Assembly: GCA_944325105.1 (NCBI GenBank)
Contig: CALUYW010000002.1
Span: forward strand, 105,120-169,119
From: Candidatus Gastranaerophilales bacterium
GTDB taxonomy: Bacteria; Cyanobacteriota; Vampirovibrionia; Gastranaerophilales; Gastranaerophilaceae
DNA: 64,000 bases
Reading direction: 5' to 3'
Each line of letters opens with the position of its first letter. The first letter of the stretch is position 1. The translations under genes and the position numbers were made by a program. The notes below the pieces were generated by a model, which searched no databases, was not told where the DNA came from, and saw only the letters and a list, made by a program, of their open reading frames with translations. This document shows positions 1 to 9,500 of this stretch, piece after piece.

Positions 1-297
1 CTGGAGGATACCCTCCCTTAATGACGGGTCAATTTTTGAACGTATAAGGTCTATTGACTTGTGGAAAGACCACTCACCTATAAATTGAGTAATCAAAGAA
101 GCCTGAGCCGCGTCGAGATTTATTGTTTCATCTTTTATAAGAGCGTCGCCGGATAGAAAACAAAACTTATATACGATATCAACTACAAATTTCTTATCAT
201 TCACGTCAATATCTTGCGGCACAACTTGTCCTGCTTGTCCCGCAAGGTTTTTTGCAAATGCTTTATGGTCAAATCCTTCTATTTTACGCTCAGCCAT
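1..297 (-). CDS. unidentified flagellar-operon protein, C-terminus cut off by window edge
   Basis: The first 99 residues of a protein are visible, starting with MAERKIEGFDHKAF. The ATG at 297-295 follows an AGGGGAG ribosome site. The gene lies 25 bp after fliF on the same strand, the position where fliG usually sits. The N-terminus is polar and followed by helical sequence. It does not match the FliG N-terminal domain as I know it, so FliG is only a positional guess. It could instead be a lineage-specific export or switch component. No signal peptide or membrane segment is visible. Confidence 0.6.
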   Translation of the reverse strand, partial: MAERKIEGFDHKAFAKNLAGQAGQVVPQDIDVNDKKFVVDIVYKFCFLSGDALIKDETINLDAAQASLITQFIGEWSFHKSIDLIRSKIDPSLREGILQ

Positions 298-322
298 CTC
301 TCCCCTTATAGTATATCAGGAT

Positions 323-2026
323 TTATGTACTTTCTATCCAATTTTTTAATTTTTCTGCAGCTTCATTTTCATCAAGTTCGCTGAAATCCATACTAAGTTC
401 ATCTAAAGCATCTTTTATGTCGCCGTCAGGAATTGCTTGTGCAGCGGCCTGAGGCTGAGAAACACCTTGTTGAGCTTGAGCCTGAGCAATTGCAGCAGCG
501 TGCAAATTTTGCTGCTCTATAAGATTTTGCGCCATCTGTGCTTGTTTTTGTATAAGTTCTGCCGCTTTTAAATTTACGTCATTAAGTTGTTTTTCTTGTT
601 CTTGCGCTTTTTTTCTTAAAAGCTCAAGTTCTTCTTCCTGCCTTTGAGCTTCTTTTTTAACTTTTTGCATAATATGCCTCAAGCCAAAACCAAGACCGCA
701 CAACAAAAGTGCACCAACAACCCACCAAGGATTACCCGATTCCTCAGGTTTTGGAAGATTTGGCCCTTGGTCAGGAGCAAGTATAGGGCTGTTTGACTCA
801 ACAAAAGCTATAGAAACATTCTCGGGATTAACTTTAGGGCTTGCAGCATGAGCTATAAGCTCTTTTAGTTCCGTTATTGTCATACTCATAGGAATTGATG
901 ACTCTTCAAGTGAAACGGCAATTGATATTTCTTCAATTACTCCTGCTTTCATATATTCATTAACCTGAGTCTTTGTAACCCCATATTGAGTTTCTTGTGC
1001 TTGGCGAACGTATTTTCTGTCTTGAGAAGAATTGGAACCGCTGTTTGGAACACCAAAAGGCAGATATGTGCTTACGGCATTTGTTGCAGAGTTAACATCG
1101 GTTGTATTATCTCCCAATTTTTCCGTAAAGTTTTGCTCGTTTACCGAAGTTTTTCTTGTCGGGTCATAGATTATGCTCGTTTTTTCAACAGGAGCTTGAG
1201 TTAAGAATGTTGAAACCGTAACCACGTAGTTGCCTTTGCCTACAAGCCTGTCTAATTGTGAGGCAACTTTTGATTGCATGTATTTATCGTTTTCTTCAAT
1301 TTTTGACAAAGCATCATCGGATGCACCAATTATACTGTTGTATACCGTTCCGTTTGTATCGGTTATAGAAATATTATTTGGTTCAAGTCCTTGAACAGCA
1401 CCCAAAAGCAAGTTTGTAATTGCTTTTATTTTCATATTATCAAGGCGCTCGCCCGATGGCACGGTAACCTGAACAGTTGCCGTGATTGGTTTTTGTTGAG
1501 AGGTAAAAAATGTCTGCTCTGGAATTGAAATAAACACCTGTGCGTTTTCAATAGGTGGAATTTTCCTTATAAGACGGGCAAGTTCGCCATTAATAGCACG
1601 TACAAGGCGAATTTTTTTATCATCTTTTGTAGATGTAAAATCACCCTTGTCAAAAATCTCTAAACCCGTGTGCTCATCAATTAAGCCTGATTTAACTATT
1701 GCAAGAAGAGCCCTGTCACGCTGCGACATGGTATATTCCGCAAGAAAAATGGTCGATTTTGTACCATCGACTTTCCTTTGAGCATGAATACCCTCGCGCG
1801 CAAGTAACGCCTGAACTTCAAGTGCTTGACCGATGTTATCCGTTGTAAATAAGTCAAGAGGTTCTTTTATAACCTTTTCTTTAACAACATCAGATGTACC
1901 TGCTTTATTACTTGATGAGGAAATAACTGCCGTTAAAGTTATGGAAAACAAAAGTACGACTACCACGATTCCCGCGATAATCCCATAAAAAAGAGGCTTA
2001 TTTTCAAGTATTTTTTTGAAGTCCAT
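323..2026 (-). CDS. fliF: flagellar MS-ring protein FliF
   Basis: FliF builds the membrane-supramembrane ring on which the flagellar motor and export gate assemble. This 567-aa protein has the family layout: a short cytoplasmic start, a first membrane helix at about residues 12-36, a YscJ/FliF ring-building region beginning near residue 55, a polar periplasmic stretch, a second membrane helix near 447-467 and a cytoplasmic tail. The tail has a long Q/E/A-rich coiled coil and an acidic end (SMDFSELDENEAAEKLKNW), the place where FliF normally binds FliG. It lies 65 bp after fliE and is probably co-transcribed with it. Length is normal for the family. Confidence 0.93.
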   Translation of the reverse strand: MDFKKILENKPLFYGIIAGIVVVVLLFSITLTAVISSSSNKAGTSDVVKEKVIKEPLDLFTTDNIGQALEVQALLAREGIHAQRKVDGTKSTIFLAEYTMSQRDRALLAIVKSGLIDEHTGLEIFDKGDFTSTKDDKKIRLVRAINGELARLIRKIPPIENAQVFISIPEQTFFTSQQKPITATVQVTVPSGERLDNMKIKAITNLLLGAVQGLEPNNISITDTNGTVYNSIIGASDDALSKIEENDKYMQSKVASQLDRLVGKGNYVVTVSTFLTQAPVEKTSIIYDPTRKTSVNEQNFTEKLGDNTTDVNSATNAVSTYLPFGVPNSGSNSSQDRKYVRQAQETQYGVTKTQVNEYMKAGVIEEISIAVSLEESSIPMSMTITELKELIAHAASPKVNPENVSIAFVESNSPILAPDQGPNLPKPEESGNPWWVVGALLLCGLGFGLRHIMQKVKKEAQRQEEELELLRKKAQEQEKQLNDVNLKAAELIQKQAQMAQNLIEQQNLHAAAIAQAQAQQGVSQPQAAAQAIPDGDIKDALDELSMDFSELDENEAAEKLKNWIEST

Positions 2027-2091
2027 AGCTTATACAACAGGTGATAGTACTACACAATTAATTATACTATTAATTTTCTTAATAGTTAAGG

Positions 2092-2424
2092 CTATATCTG
2101 AATTTGCATGATTTTTTCATACGTTTGTACGACTTTTCCGACAACCGTTGTTGCGATGTTTACGTTAATTTCCGATTTTGCAACGGCAGCCATAACATCA
2201 TGTACATCGGCTTTACCCAGCATAGCGTCCTGCGTCAACTGCTCCGGAGCATTAACACTTTGATTTAACTGTTCGACAAGTCCGGTTAAAACTCCTTTAA
2301 AATCAGTTGTCTCAGGTTTTTCAATGTCATCAAGACGCGCTGATTTAATACTTCCGGGGGCGTCGAGTTTTGAAAACTCCATTCTTTCAAATAAATTTAT
2401 TTTAGGTGCAACTCCGTTATTCAT
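2092..2424 (-). CDS. fliE: flagellar hook-basal body protein FliE
   Basis: FliE links the MS ring to the proximal rod and is an early substrate of the flagellar export apparatus. The 110-aa length and the C-terminal half fit the family: helical sequence with DVHDVMAAVAKSEINVN and a final YEKIMQIQI, matching the conserved FliE end. There is no cleavable signal peptide, as expected for a flagellar export substrate. It sits between a lytic transglycosylase gene (12 bp upstream) and fliF, the usual fliE-fliF order. Confidence 0.93.
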   Translation of the reverse strand: MNNGVAPKINLFERMEFSKLDAPGSIKSARLDDIEKPETTDFKGVLTGLVEQLNQSVNAPEQLTQDAMLGKADVHDVMAAVAKSEINVNIATTVVGKVVQTYEKIMQIQI

Positions 2425-2436
2425 ATTTTTCCCTTT

Positions 2437-3060
2437 TTATAGATACTGACTTAAAATTGAGCGAACATAGTTTTGTGTTTCTTTATAAGGGGGGACGCCT
2501 CCGTATTTTTTAACAGCGTTTGGACCTGCGTTATAAGCTGCAAGAGCAAGGATTGTATTACCGTTAAACCTATCAAGCATAGATTTTAAATATTTTACAC
2601 CGCCTTCGACATTTTGAACGGGGTCAAGAGGATTTTTCACACCAAGACCTGCAGCGGTTGAAGGCATTAACTGCATTAATCCTAAGGCTCCTGCGTGAGA
2701 TTTGGCGTTAGGGTTAAAACCTGATTCCTGCTTGACCAAGGCGCGCACAAGTTTTTCATCTATTCCATACTTTTGAGCAGTTCTGTCTATTAAACTTAAT
2801 ATCTCGTCTTTTGTATATTTTACTTTTCTTGAAAGTGAACCAAAAGGAATTTCAGGCGGTTTATCGACCTTAAAAACCGTGCCCGACTCTTCTTTTGTAA
2901 CCTTTAGAACCTCATTAAAGGGTGTGATTGTTGAATTTTCTTTATTATCAACGGGCGTGGGGTAGAGTGCTTCAATGTATGAATTGAGCTGCTGCGCACG
3001 CATTTTTGCCTGCGCCTCGCCGCTTGAATTTATATAAGATTGAATTTTCGGATTAAACAT
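2437..3060 (-). CDS. lytic transglycosylase (SLT domain), flagellar-operon type
   Basis: Predicted peptidoglycan lytic transglycosylase. The C-terminal 120 residues hold a complete SLT fold: the catalytic glutamate in [11 protein letters not shown], then [13 protein letters not shown] and [17 protein letters not shown]. The N-terminal 85 residues are polar, with no signal peptide or lipobox. As it starts the fliE-fliF operon, the likely role is to open the wall for the growing rod, with secretion through the flagellar exporter (inference). The ATG at 3060 is preferred because a GGTGA site lies 11 bases upstream; an in-frame GTG at 3075 would add five residues. The protein has about 207 residues. 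Confidence 0.85.
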   Translation of the reverse strand: MFNPKIQSYINSSGEAQAKMRAQQLNSYIEALYPTPVDNKENSTITPFNEVLKVTKEESGTVFKVDKPPEIPFGSLSRKVKYTKDEILSLIDRTAQKYGIDEKLVRALVKQESGFNPNAKSHAGALGLMQLMPSTAAGLGVKNPLDPVQNVEGGVKYLKSMLDRFNGNTILALAAYNAGPNAVKKYGGVPPYKETQNYVRSILSQYL

Positions 3061-3179
3061 TGTGTGAAAAATCACCCCCCTGTTGAGGTATTCGACACTA
3101 TACCTTACTACTTCAATTAAACACGGAAATTAAAGGGATTTTTCATACAAATTAATGATTTTTTTTATTTTGTCAAAAC

Positions 3180-4685
3180 TTAATCAGGGTTATGGTTATA
3201 TGCCCAAGCAAATTTTTCCGCAACTTGATTTCTATAACTGCGCTCTACTGCACCATTTGCAAAAAGGTTATCATAGTGACTTTTTGGTGTACCGTCGGTT
3301 GAGAAATTTCTATTCTCAAGCATCAGATTATGCGTATTTGTTCCGTAATTCAGCGGAAATAAATCGTGCATTTGCATAAACGAGGGGAGTTTTTCTGCAA
3401 CACTGTCATAACCAAAAAGCGAAGAATTGATTTTGTTCATTCTATCGCTGTAGCAAATAAGCCCCTCGTCATTATCATCTGATACCACAGGCCCCCAGGC
3501 AAAGTCATTGCACCAAGATTGAGAATGAGCAGAATTTTTAACCGCATCAACGCTATCACAGTACATTTGACTTGCCCCGGCACTCACGCCCATATTTTTG
3601 TAGCGAAGAGAATCTCCCTCGGCTTTTTCACCTGAGAAACTCAAATCGGTTCTTCCCGTGCGCTTTCTTATTTCAGCTAAAATATATGCCATCTGGTCGT
3701 AACTTGGTACAGCGCCAACACCTGCATAGTGCCCCCAGTCATAGCCGCCCACATGCTTTAGGGAATCAAAGAAAATACCATCAAAGCCAAGCTCAATACC
3801 TTTGCAACAAGCAATAATAAATGCTTCAACATGCTCCGGGTTATTCCATCTGAATTGCCCCGAATCACCAAGCTTTAGTTGGTCTTCAGATATCAACATG
3901 CGAAAAGAAGTCTTAAAACCGCGAAGATGGGCAAGGTCATTAAATGCTTTTACTTGTTCTTCCGGAGTAAACCATTTATCGCCAATGTTAACCCAGCCAA
4001 TGTTATCTGAGGCGCGTTCAAATTCAAGTTTGATACCATAGAGGGAATTTTCTCCGTTATTATTCCAACCATCTCCCCAGATGTTGGGATAAAGCTGTGA
4101 TACCAAAATACAATTCGCCCACTTATCATGAGAAGGGGGTATTAAGGGGAGCATTTTGATTGCGCCTAAGATTGAACTGTTTGTGCGGTCATTGTGCATC
4201 TCGCCCAATGCGCGGTTATTTATTTCTATGTAGTTTGCATGTCTGCCCCAGTTGTCCCCATAGTTTGGAGTTTTGATATCTGAGGGGATTTTATCGGGAA
4301 CATTTTCGCCATATTGAAGTGTCATTATAGAATTTATTGCATCTTTTAAATCTCTGTTTAAAGCCTCACGAGGTTCAACACCTGCAACCCATCTTTTCTC
4401 AAAGTGATTTACACCATGATACATATTTTGAAGTGTCCAACCGTCAAGTTTAATTTTTGAATTGCCCGAAGCTTTTGCGAATAACTCTTGAGCAGGGGTT
4501 AGAGGTACTTGTTTTTTCTTTCTGGCGGTAAAATTAATCTTTGCACCGTAGATATTACCAAGAGGCAGCGGAGTGTAAGCCAAGTTGTTATTATAAACTT
4601 TTGGCGCAGCTACAGGCTTTTGAGAGCCAAAATTTAAACTCCTTTGATTATTTAAAGCTGATACACTTGAAATTTTTCCAATCAT
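3180..4685 (-). CDS. TIM-barrel glycosidase-like protein with N-terminal F-x-G tag
   Basis: A 501-aa protein resembling alpha-amylase-type TIM barrels. Around residue 305 is GFDGIFFDSLKH, which looks like the strand-4 nucleophile motif, and near residue 351 LSFSGEKAEGD could hold the acid/base glutamate. The classical GH13 motifs are not clear, so the exact family is uncertain. The N-terminus has no signal peptide but carries SLNFGSQKP and later KINFTARKK, the short phenylalanine tag seen in other proteins here. The start at 4685 is chosen because AAGGAGTTATGT precedes this ATG; an upstream ATG at 4718 overlaps the probable promoter (TATACAAT). It is divergent from coaD. Confidence 0.6.
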   Translation of the reverse strand: MIGKISSVSALNNQRSLNFGSQKPVAAPKVYNNNLAYTPLPLGNIYGAKINFTARKKKQVPLTPAQELFAKASGNSKIKLDGWTLQNMYHGVNHFEKRWVAGVEPREALNRDLKDAINSIMTLQYGENVPDKIPSDIKTPNYGDNWGRHANYIEINNRALGEMHNDRTNSSILGAIKMLPLIPPSHDKWANCILVSQLYPNIWGDGWNNNGENSLYGIKLEFERASDNIGWVNIGDKWFTPEEQVKAFNDLAHLRGFKTSFRMLISEDQLKLGDSGQFRWNNPEHVEAFIIACCKGIELGFDGIFFDSLKHVGGYDWGHYAGVGAVPSYDQMAYILAEIRKRTGRTDLSFSGEKAEGDSLRYKNMGVSAGASQMYCDSVDAVKNSAHSQSWCNDFAWGPVVSDDNDEGLICYSDRMNKINSSLFGYDSVAEKLPSFMQMHDLFPLNYGTNTHNLMLENRNFSTDGTPKSHYDNLFANGAVERSYRNQVAEKFAWAYNHNPD

Positions 4686-4793
4686 ACATAACTCCTTCAG
4701 GCTATTGTATAAAGTCACTCAAGCTTAAAAATTGACAATATAAGAGAAATGTAACAAAAAATTTACAAAGTCTTTTGGCTCAAAAAATAGCAT

Positions 4794-4827
4794 TTGAACA
4801 TAAAAATTTTTAAAATATAATATCCAT
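4794..4827 (+). promoter_or_regulatory. coaD promoter, probably giving a leaderless mRNA
   Basis: TTGAAC at 4794-4799 and TATAAT at 4816-4821 are separated by 16 bases. Only six bases separate the -10 box from the GTG start at 4828, so transcription should begin at or beside the start codon. No Shine-Dalgarno site is present. Confidence 0.6.
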
Positions 4828-5331
4828 GTGAGAAATAAATCGCAAAATCAAAGAACAGCAATTTACCCCGGAAGCTTCGACCCCATTACAAAAGGTCACC
4901 TGGATGTCTTAGAAAGAGCATCTAAAATGTTTGACAGGGTTATAATTGCCGTACTTAAAAACTCTTCAAAAAAGTCCTTTTTGCCTGTAAGCGACAGGGT
5001 TCAGCTTATTAAAGACAGTATTGAGGGACTTGATAATGTTGAAGTTGACAGTTTTGAAGGACTAACAATTGAATACGCTCAATCTAAAGGAGCGCATTTT
5101 TTAATAAGAGGATTAAGAGCAGTGAGTGACTTTGAGTACGAACTGCAGTTGTGCCAGACAAATTCAGCAATAGCTCCTGATATTGATACGGTATTTTTAA
5201 CCACAAAACCAAAATACAACTTCATTTCATCAAGTATTGTGAAAGAATTATCGGATTTTGGTACCGATGTATCAAAATTTGTACCAAAAAGTGTGGTAGA
5301 ATATTTACAAAAGCAAAAGAAAGGTAATTAA
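4828..5331 (+). CDS. coaD: pantetheine-phosphate adenylyltransferase
   Basis: Catalyses the penultimate step of coenzyme A synthesis, transferring AMP from ATP to 4'-phosphopantetheine. The 167-aa protein shows the nucleotidyltransferase signature YPGSFDPITKGHLD (the T/HxGH motif), the substrate-binding FLIRGLRAVSDFEYE and the C-terminal ISSSIVKEL used for ATP binding. Length is normal. The start is a GTG directly downstream of a -10 box, suggesting a leaderless message. It is followed after 6 bp by a coiled-coil protein gene that is probably co-transcribed and shares its terminator. Confidence 0.95.
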   Translation: MRNKSQNQRTAIYPGSFDPITKGHLDVLERASKMFDRVIIAVLKNSSKKSFLPVSDRVQLIKDSIEGLDNVEVDSFEGLTIEYAQSKGAHFLIRGLRAVSDFEYELQLCQTNSAIAPDIDTVFLTTKPKYNFISSSIVKELSDFGTDVSKFVPKSVVEYLQKQKKGN

Positions 5332-5337
5332 CATAAA

Positions 5338-5901
5338 ATGTCACAGTCAGAAGAAAAAATGTATGATTTGATAGACAGGCTAAACCAGCTTTGGGAAACA
5401 GGTTTTCATATTCTGCCTCCTCTAATTGTTGTTAAAAGCCAAGAATTATCAAGAATTATATCAAGCTTTCCTGATGCAATCTCAAGCGAGATACGCGATG
5501 CTCACGTTATTTTGAGGAAAAAAGATGACATTATCCAAGATGCCAAAATGAAAGCTGAGAGAATAATTGCCGATGCGGAAAACGAAAGACACAGATTTTT
5601 AAATGAATCAAGTCTTAATAAAGCAGTTGAAGAGCGCGCAAGAGAAATCCGCGAACAGGTTATTGAAGAGTGTGAAGCGATTAAAATGAAAGCTTTTAAT
5701 GAAGCTGAAAGCGCAAGACTTGCAGCTCAAGAAGAAGCTATAAAAATTAAAGAAGGCGCTCAACAGTACGCTCAAGAGGTTCTAAATAAGCTTGAGGGCG
5801 ATTTAAAGCAGCTTTATCAGGTTGTTATGAACGGACAGCAATATTTGCAAGACATGCAATATCAAAACTCACAAGTCCCGACCAACACAAGAAAAGATTA
5901 A
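5338..5901 (+). CDS. coiled-coil protein, DivIVA/ATP-synthase-B-like
   Basis: A 187-aa cytoplasmic protein dominated by one long charged helix (about residues 60-165) rich in Glu, Lys, Ala and Arg. It resembles the stalk-type coiled coils of ATP synthase subunit b or DivIVA-like cell-division proteins. The first 50 residues contain a hydrophobic stretch (FHILPPLIVV) too short and proline-broken for a sure membrane anchor. It lies 6 bp behind coaD and before a strong terminator. The DivIVA-like coaD neighbour of some Cyanobacteria is a possible relative, recalled from general knowledge rather than shown here. Function is not assigned. Confidence 0.6.
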   Translation: MSQSEEKMYDLIDRLNQLWETGFHILPPLIVVKSQELSRIISSFPDAISSEIRDAHVILRKKDDIIQDAKMKAERIIADAENERHRFLNESSLNKAVEERAREIREQVIEECEAIKMKAFNEAESARLAAQEEAIKIKEGAQQYAQEVLNKLEGDLKQLYQVVMNGQQYLQDMQYQNSQVPTNTRKD

Positions 5902-5906
5902 AACTA

Positions 5907-5933
5907 TAAAAGCCGCTTAAAGCGGCTTTTAAA
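5907..5933. terminator. bidirectional intrinsic terminator
   Basis: A near-perfect inverted repeat (aaaagccgctt / aagcggctttt) with a tiny loop and T runs on both strands. It sits between the convergent coaD operon and the secreted-protein gene ending at 5934. Confidence 0.85.
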
Positions 5934-6398
5934 TTATTTAGCATCCAAAAACTTTTGAACATTTGTCCCCATGCTCTCTTCTTTTATCTTCCAGCCTTGA
6001 GGGGTTTTTGTAATTATAAAGTAAGCGGGCAGGCCTGTTGCGTCGTTTCTTGGTATTCTAATAGCACTCAATTTATAGTCAGAGCCTGATTTTACTATTT
6101 TTTGGTTCACGTATCTGTTTTTATAACGCACGGTTTTAGCAAGCGTTGCACCCTTTTTAAGCTCGGATAAGTACCTGTCAAACGGTATAACTACAGCTTG
6201 CTTTGTACCATCAGGTTTATGAACCACGCGCACGATTTTTGCATTCGGTACGTAATACGAGGGGATTGAAGTCGAGTAAGTGTTTGAAGCGTTTACAAAA
6301 CTGTTAAAAAACGCGCTCACATCAGCTGTTTCATCCGCAAAGGAGCACAAGGGTAGCGCTAAAAAACAAACAAGACTCAATATTAACTTCTTTATCAT
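5934..6398 (-). CDS. secreted protein, possible NTF2-like fold
   Basis: A 154-aa protein with a clear Sec signal peptide: MIKKLILSLVCFLALPLC followed by SFA, with cleavage expected near residue 21. The mature part starts with a helical segment (DVSAFFNSFVNA) and continues with alternating beta strands (VVIPFDRYL, KNRYVNQKIVKSG, PAYFIITKTPQGWKI). This pattern is typical of small NTF2-like or lipoprotein-like folds, but the family was not recognised with certainty. An AGGAGGAAT ribosome site precedes the ATG. It is transcribed as a single gene ending at the shared terminator. The role is unknown, probably periplasmic or secreted. Confidence 0.7.
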   Translation of the reverse strand: MIKKLILSLVCFLALPLCSFADETADVSAFFNSFVNASNTYSTSIPSYYVPNAKIVRVVHKPDGTKQAVVIPFDRYLSELKKGATLAKTVRYKNRYVNQKIVKSGSDYKLSAIRIPRNDATGLPAYFIITKTPQGWKIKEESMGTNVQKFLDAK

Positions 6399-6516
6399 AA
6401 TTCCTCCTAAACATTTATAAGTTATTTTAGCATTAAAAAAAGTACCAAATTATAAACTTTAAGATAATTTAACCACTACTCTATTTGTATAACGAAAAAC
6501 AAATAAAAAAGTTCAC

Positions 6517-6556
6517 CAAAAAACCCGCCTTATTTTGGAATTTAGCGGGTTTTTTA
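6517..6556 (-). terminator. terminator of the rpoB-rpoC1-rpoC2 operon
   Basis: The inverted repeat aaaaaacccgc / gcgggtttttt has a loop of about 18 bases and lies just past the rpoC2 stop codon. The T tract is appropriate for minus-strand transcription. Confidence 0.8.
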
Positions 6557-6577
6557 TATTTATGAATAATTTTTTAA

Positions 6578-9500
6578 CTATTCAATTGTAAAATCAGGAG
6601 CTCCAAACATACCTTCAATTTCTTCTAATATTGCAGAAGGCTTTCTTGCTTGGTTTTTCTGTTGAGCACGTCTTAGGGCTTCTTTTTCCTTTTCTTCATT
6701 TGCGTTAATCAAATGATAGTAGCCTGTACCTGCAGGAATTAAACGACCGATAATGACGTTTTCTTTAAGACCTCTTAACAGGTCTTTTTTACCTTCAACA
6801 GCAGCTTCTGTAAGGATTCTTGTTGTTTCTTGGAAAGAAGCGGCAGAAATGAAGCTTTCAGTATTCAAAGATGCCTTTGTGATACCAAGTAAAAGTGCCT
6901 CATATGTTGCTTTTTCACCGCCTTGTTTTTCAACTTCAGCGTTTTGAGCTTCAATTTCCTTAAGTTCAACAAGTTCACCGGGAAGAAGTTTTGTTGTACC
7001 TGAGTCAACGACTCTGACTTTCTTAATCATCTGACGTACAATAACTTCAACGTGTTTATCAGCAATTTCAACACCTTGAGAACGATATACTCTTTGTACT
7101 TCATCTACAAGATATTGTTGAGCAGCGTTTGCGCCTCTTAGTCTGATAACGTCATGAGGGTTTAGCGGCCCTGAAGTCAGCGCCTGACCTTTAACGATTT
7201 TTTGTTTATCCATAACAATTACGTTAGATTCGATAGGATATTTAATCTCGGTTCTGCCGTTTTCGTTTACAATAAACAATCTTGCAACGTCATCTTCGTA
7301 TTCAATTTCAGCTACACCGTCTTCTTCTGCAACAATAGCGCAGTCTTTAGGTTTTCTTGCTTCAAGAAGTTCTTCAACACGAGGAAGACCTTGAACGATG
7401 TCACCTGTTTTTTGTCTTTCAAATACAAGTGTTGCAAGCAAATCGCCTCTTAGGATGAGTGCTGAGTTATCAACCTGTAAAAGTGTACCGGGGCTTATCA
7501 AGTGAGGTCTGCCTATTCTTACGGTTACTGATTTTGGTGTAACTTCAACTACTCTACCCGAGCAAGTAGATTTTTCGCCTGATGAAGAAATAACCGCATC
7601 AAGTTTTACAAACTCGCCAACCTTAACGGTAGCTTTTGATTTGATGTCGATTTTTCTTTCATAAGTATCAGATACAAGAAGTAATCTTCTTAACTCTTTA
7701 TCTGTTTGCTTAATGCTTGCAATTGAGTCATTAACCGAGAGAACTTGAGTTTTTGTAACAGGAGTTCTCGGTTCGATTATTTGTCCGTTTTCTACAAGAA
7801 GCTCTGTTTGAGTAGAAGATAACATTCTTGAGCCTTCTTCTTGTTCACGACGAACAATCAGAGTTTCAAGAACAACAATCTTCAAGCTGCCATTTTTATC
7901 AAGTTCAACAAGACCTTTTAAGTGGCTTAAGTAGCCGCCCATTGAAAGAACTAATGAAGTCCTTGTAAGAACGGCGCCGTCAAGGTTACGAACTCTTGCA
8001 CCGTCTTTGAATTGTAATTGAGTCAAAGGAACAATTTCAATTGAGTCATCTGTTGTATCAAACTCAATAGAAACATCTTTCGGTTTAATTTCAAATCTTT
8101 GAATAGGTCTTATAAGTATCTGAATTGATTTGTTTTCAATGTTGTCATCTTCAACGATATCTTCTGTTATCTCTTCGTCCAAATCATCAATTTCAAGAAC
8201 ATCAGACTCGTTTTCAACAATAGTAACAATTGAATCAGCTTTTGCTTTAATGCCTGCCGCAACGATTGTACCGGCTTTAACAACTTCACCCTCGTCAACT
8301 TTTAAGTCGTTAATTGAATCAAGTGTATGAAGTTCACCGGGACGGATAACAACTTCGTGAATAATGTCGTTAAATTCTTTAATTTCAACAATACCGTCAA
8401 TGTGAGTATAGAGGTCTTTTACAACTTCGGTACCCGCTTCAACATACGTACCTGATTCAACAAGTTTTAGAGATGAATCTTTTGAAATTTGATGAATTTC
8501 CTCAGGTATAAATATCGCTTCACCTGCTTTTGTTACCACTTGATTTTCATCAACTTCAACGCCGTTGTAGCGAATTTCACCTGAAGATTCAACTTTGTGT
8601 TCTTCATCTACAAGCTCGGCTATTATCATGCCGTTTTCAACCGTTGTATCAACGGGGGATTTAACAATGTATTTTTCGCCTGTTTTATCAACTGTCCAAA
8701 ATTGTTCTTTTTTAGTTTGTTCAAAAGTAGCGTTTGAAGGTTGAATTGAAGCAATAACGATAGTAAGTTCTTTACCTGCAACTATCTTTTTAATCTTCTT
8801 GCCGTCAAATTTAACTTCTTCAACTTCCAAAGAATTGCCTACTCTAACTTCACCGCCATGTTCAGAAACAATCAATGTTTCAGCGAGTTTTTCGCCTTTT
8901 TTAATTTTTTGACCGTCTGAAACAAGAACTTTAGAACCTGCAGGAAGTGTGTAAACATCTCCGCCTAAAACCCAAACAATACCTGATTTATTTGAAGTTC
9001 TTGAGATGTTACCTTGTCTGTCTTTCTTTTCATCAGCTACGAAGTCTTCAAATACAACTTCACCTGAGATATCAGATGTGATATCTTTTGTAGCTTTTTC
9101 AGTAAGACGAGAACCGTCCCCTTTTGAAGCGGGTTCGTATTCGGCAATTTCTTGACCTTTTTTAACTTCCATTCCTTGAGTAACGTATATTTTTGCGCCT
9201 GAAGGAACGTGAGCTTTTGTAATATTGCCCTTTTTATCTTCGATTTCAATATCAACTTCTTTTATTGCAACTTGTACAACATCCCCGTGACGAGTTCTCA
9301 ATTCACGAGTTTTAACCGCAGTTTTAACGGTACCGTCAACAGGTGACTCAACGTGCTTCATAGCACCTGAACCTTTAAATACACCGCCTGTGTGGAATGT
9401 TCTCATTGTAAGCTGTGTACCGGGTTCACCGATTGACTGGGCGGCGATAATACCGATTGCTTCACCGATGTCTACAAGTTTTTGTGTTGTCATTGCCCAA

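Noticed and set aside
1..297. Firm fliG call for the first gene
   Set aside because: The N-terminal sequence does not match FliG as I know it; only the position argues for it.
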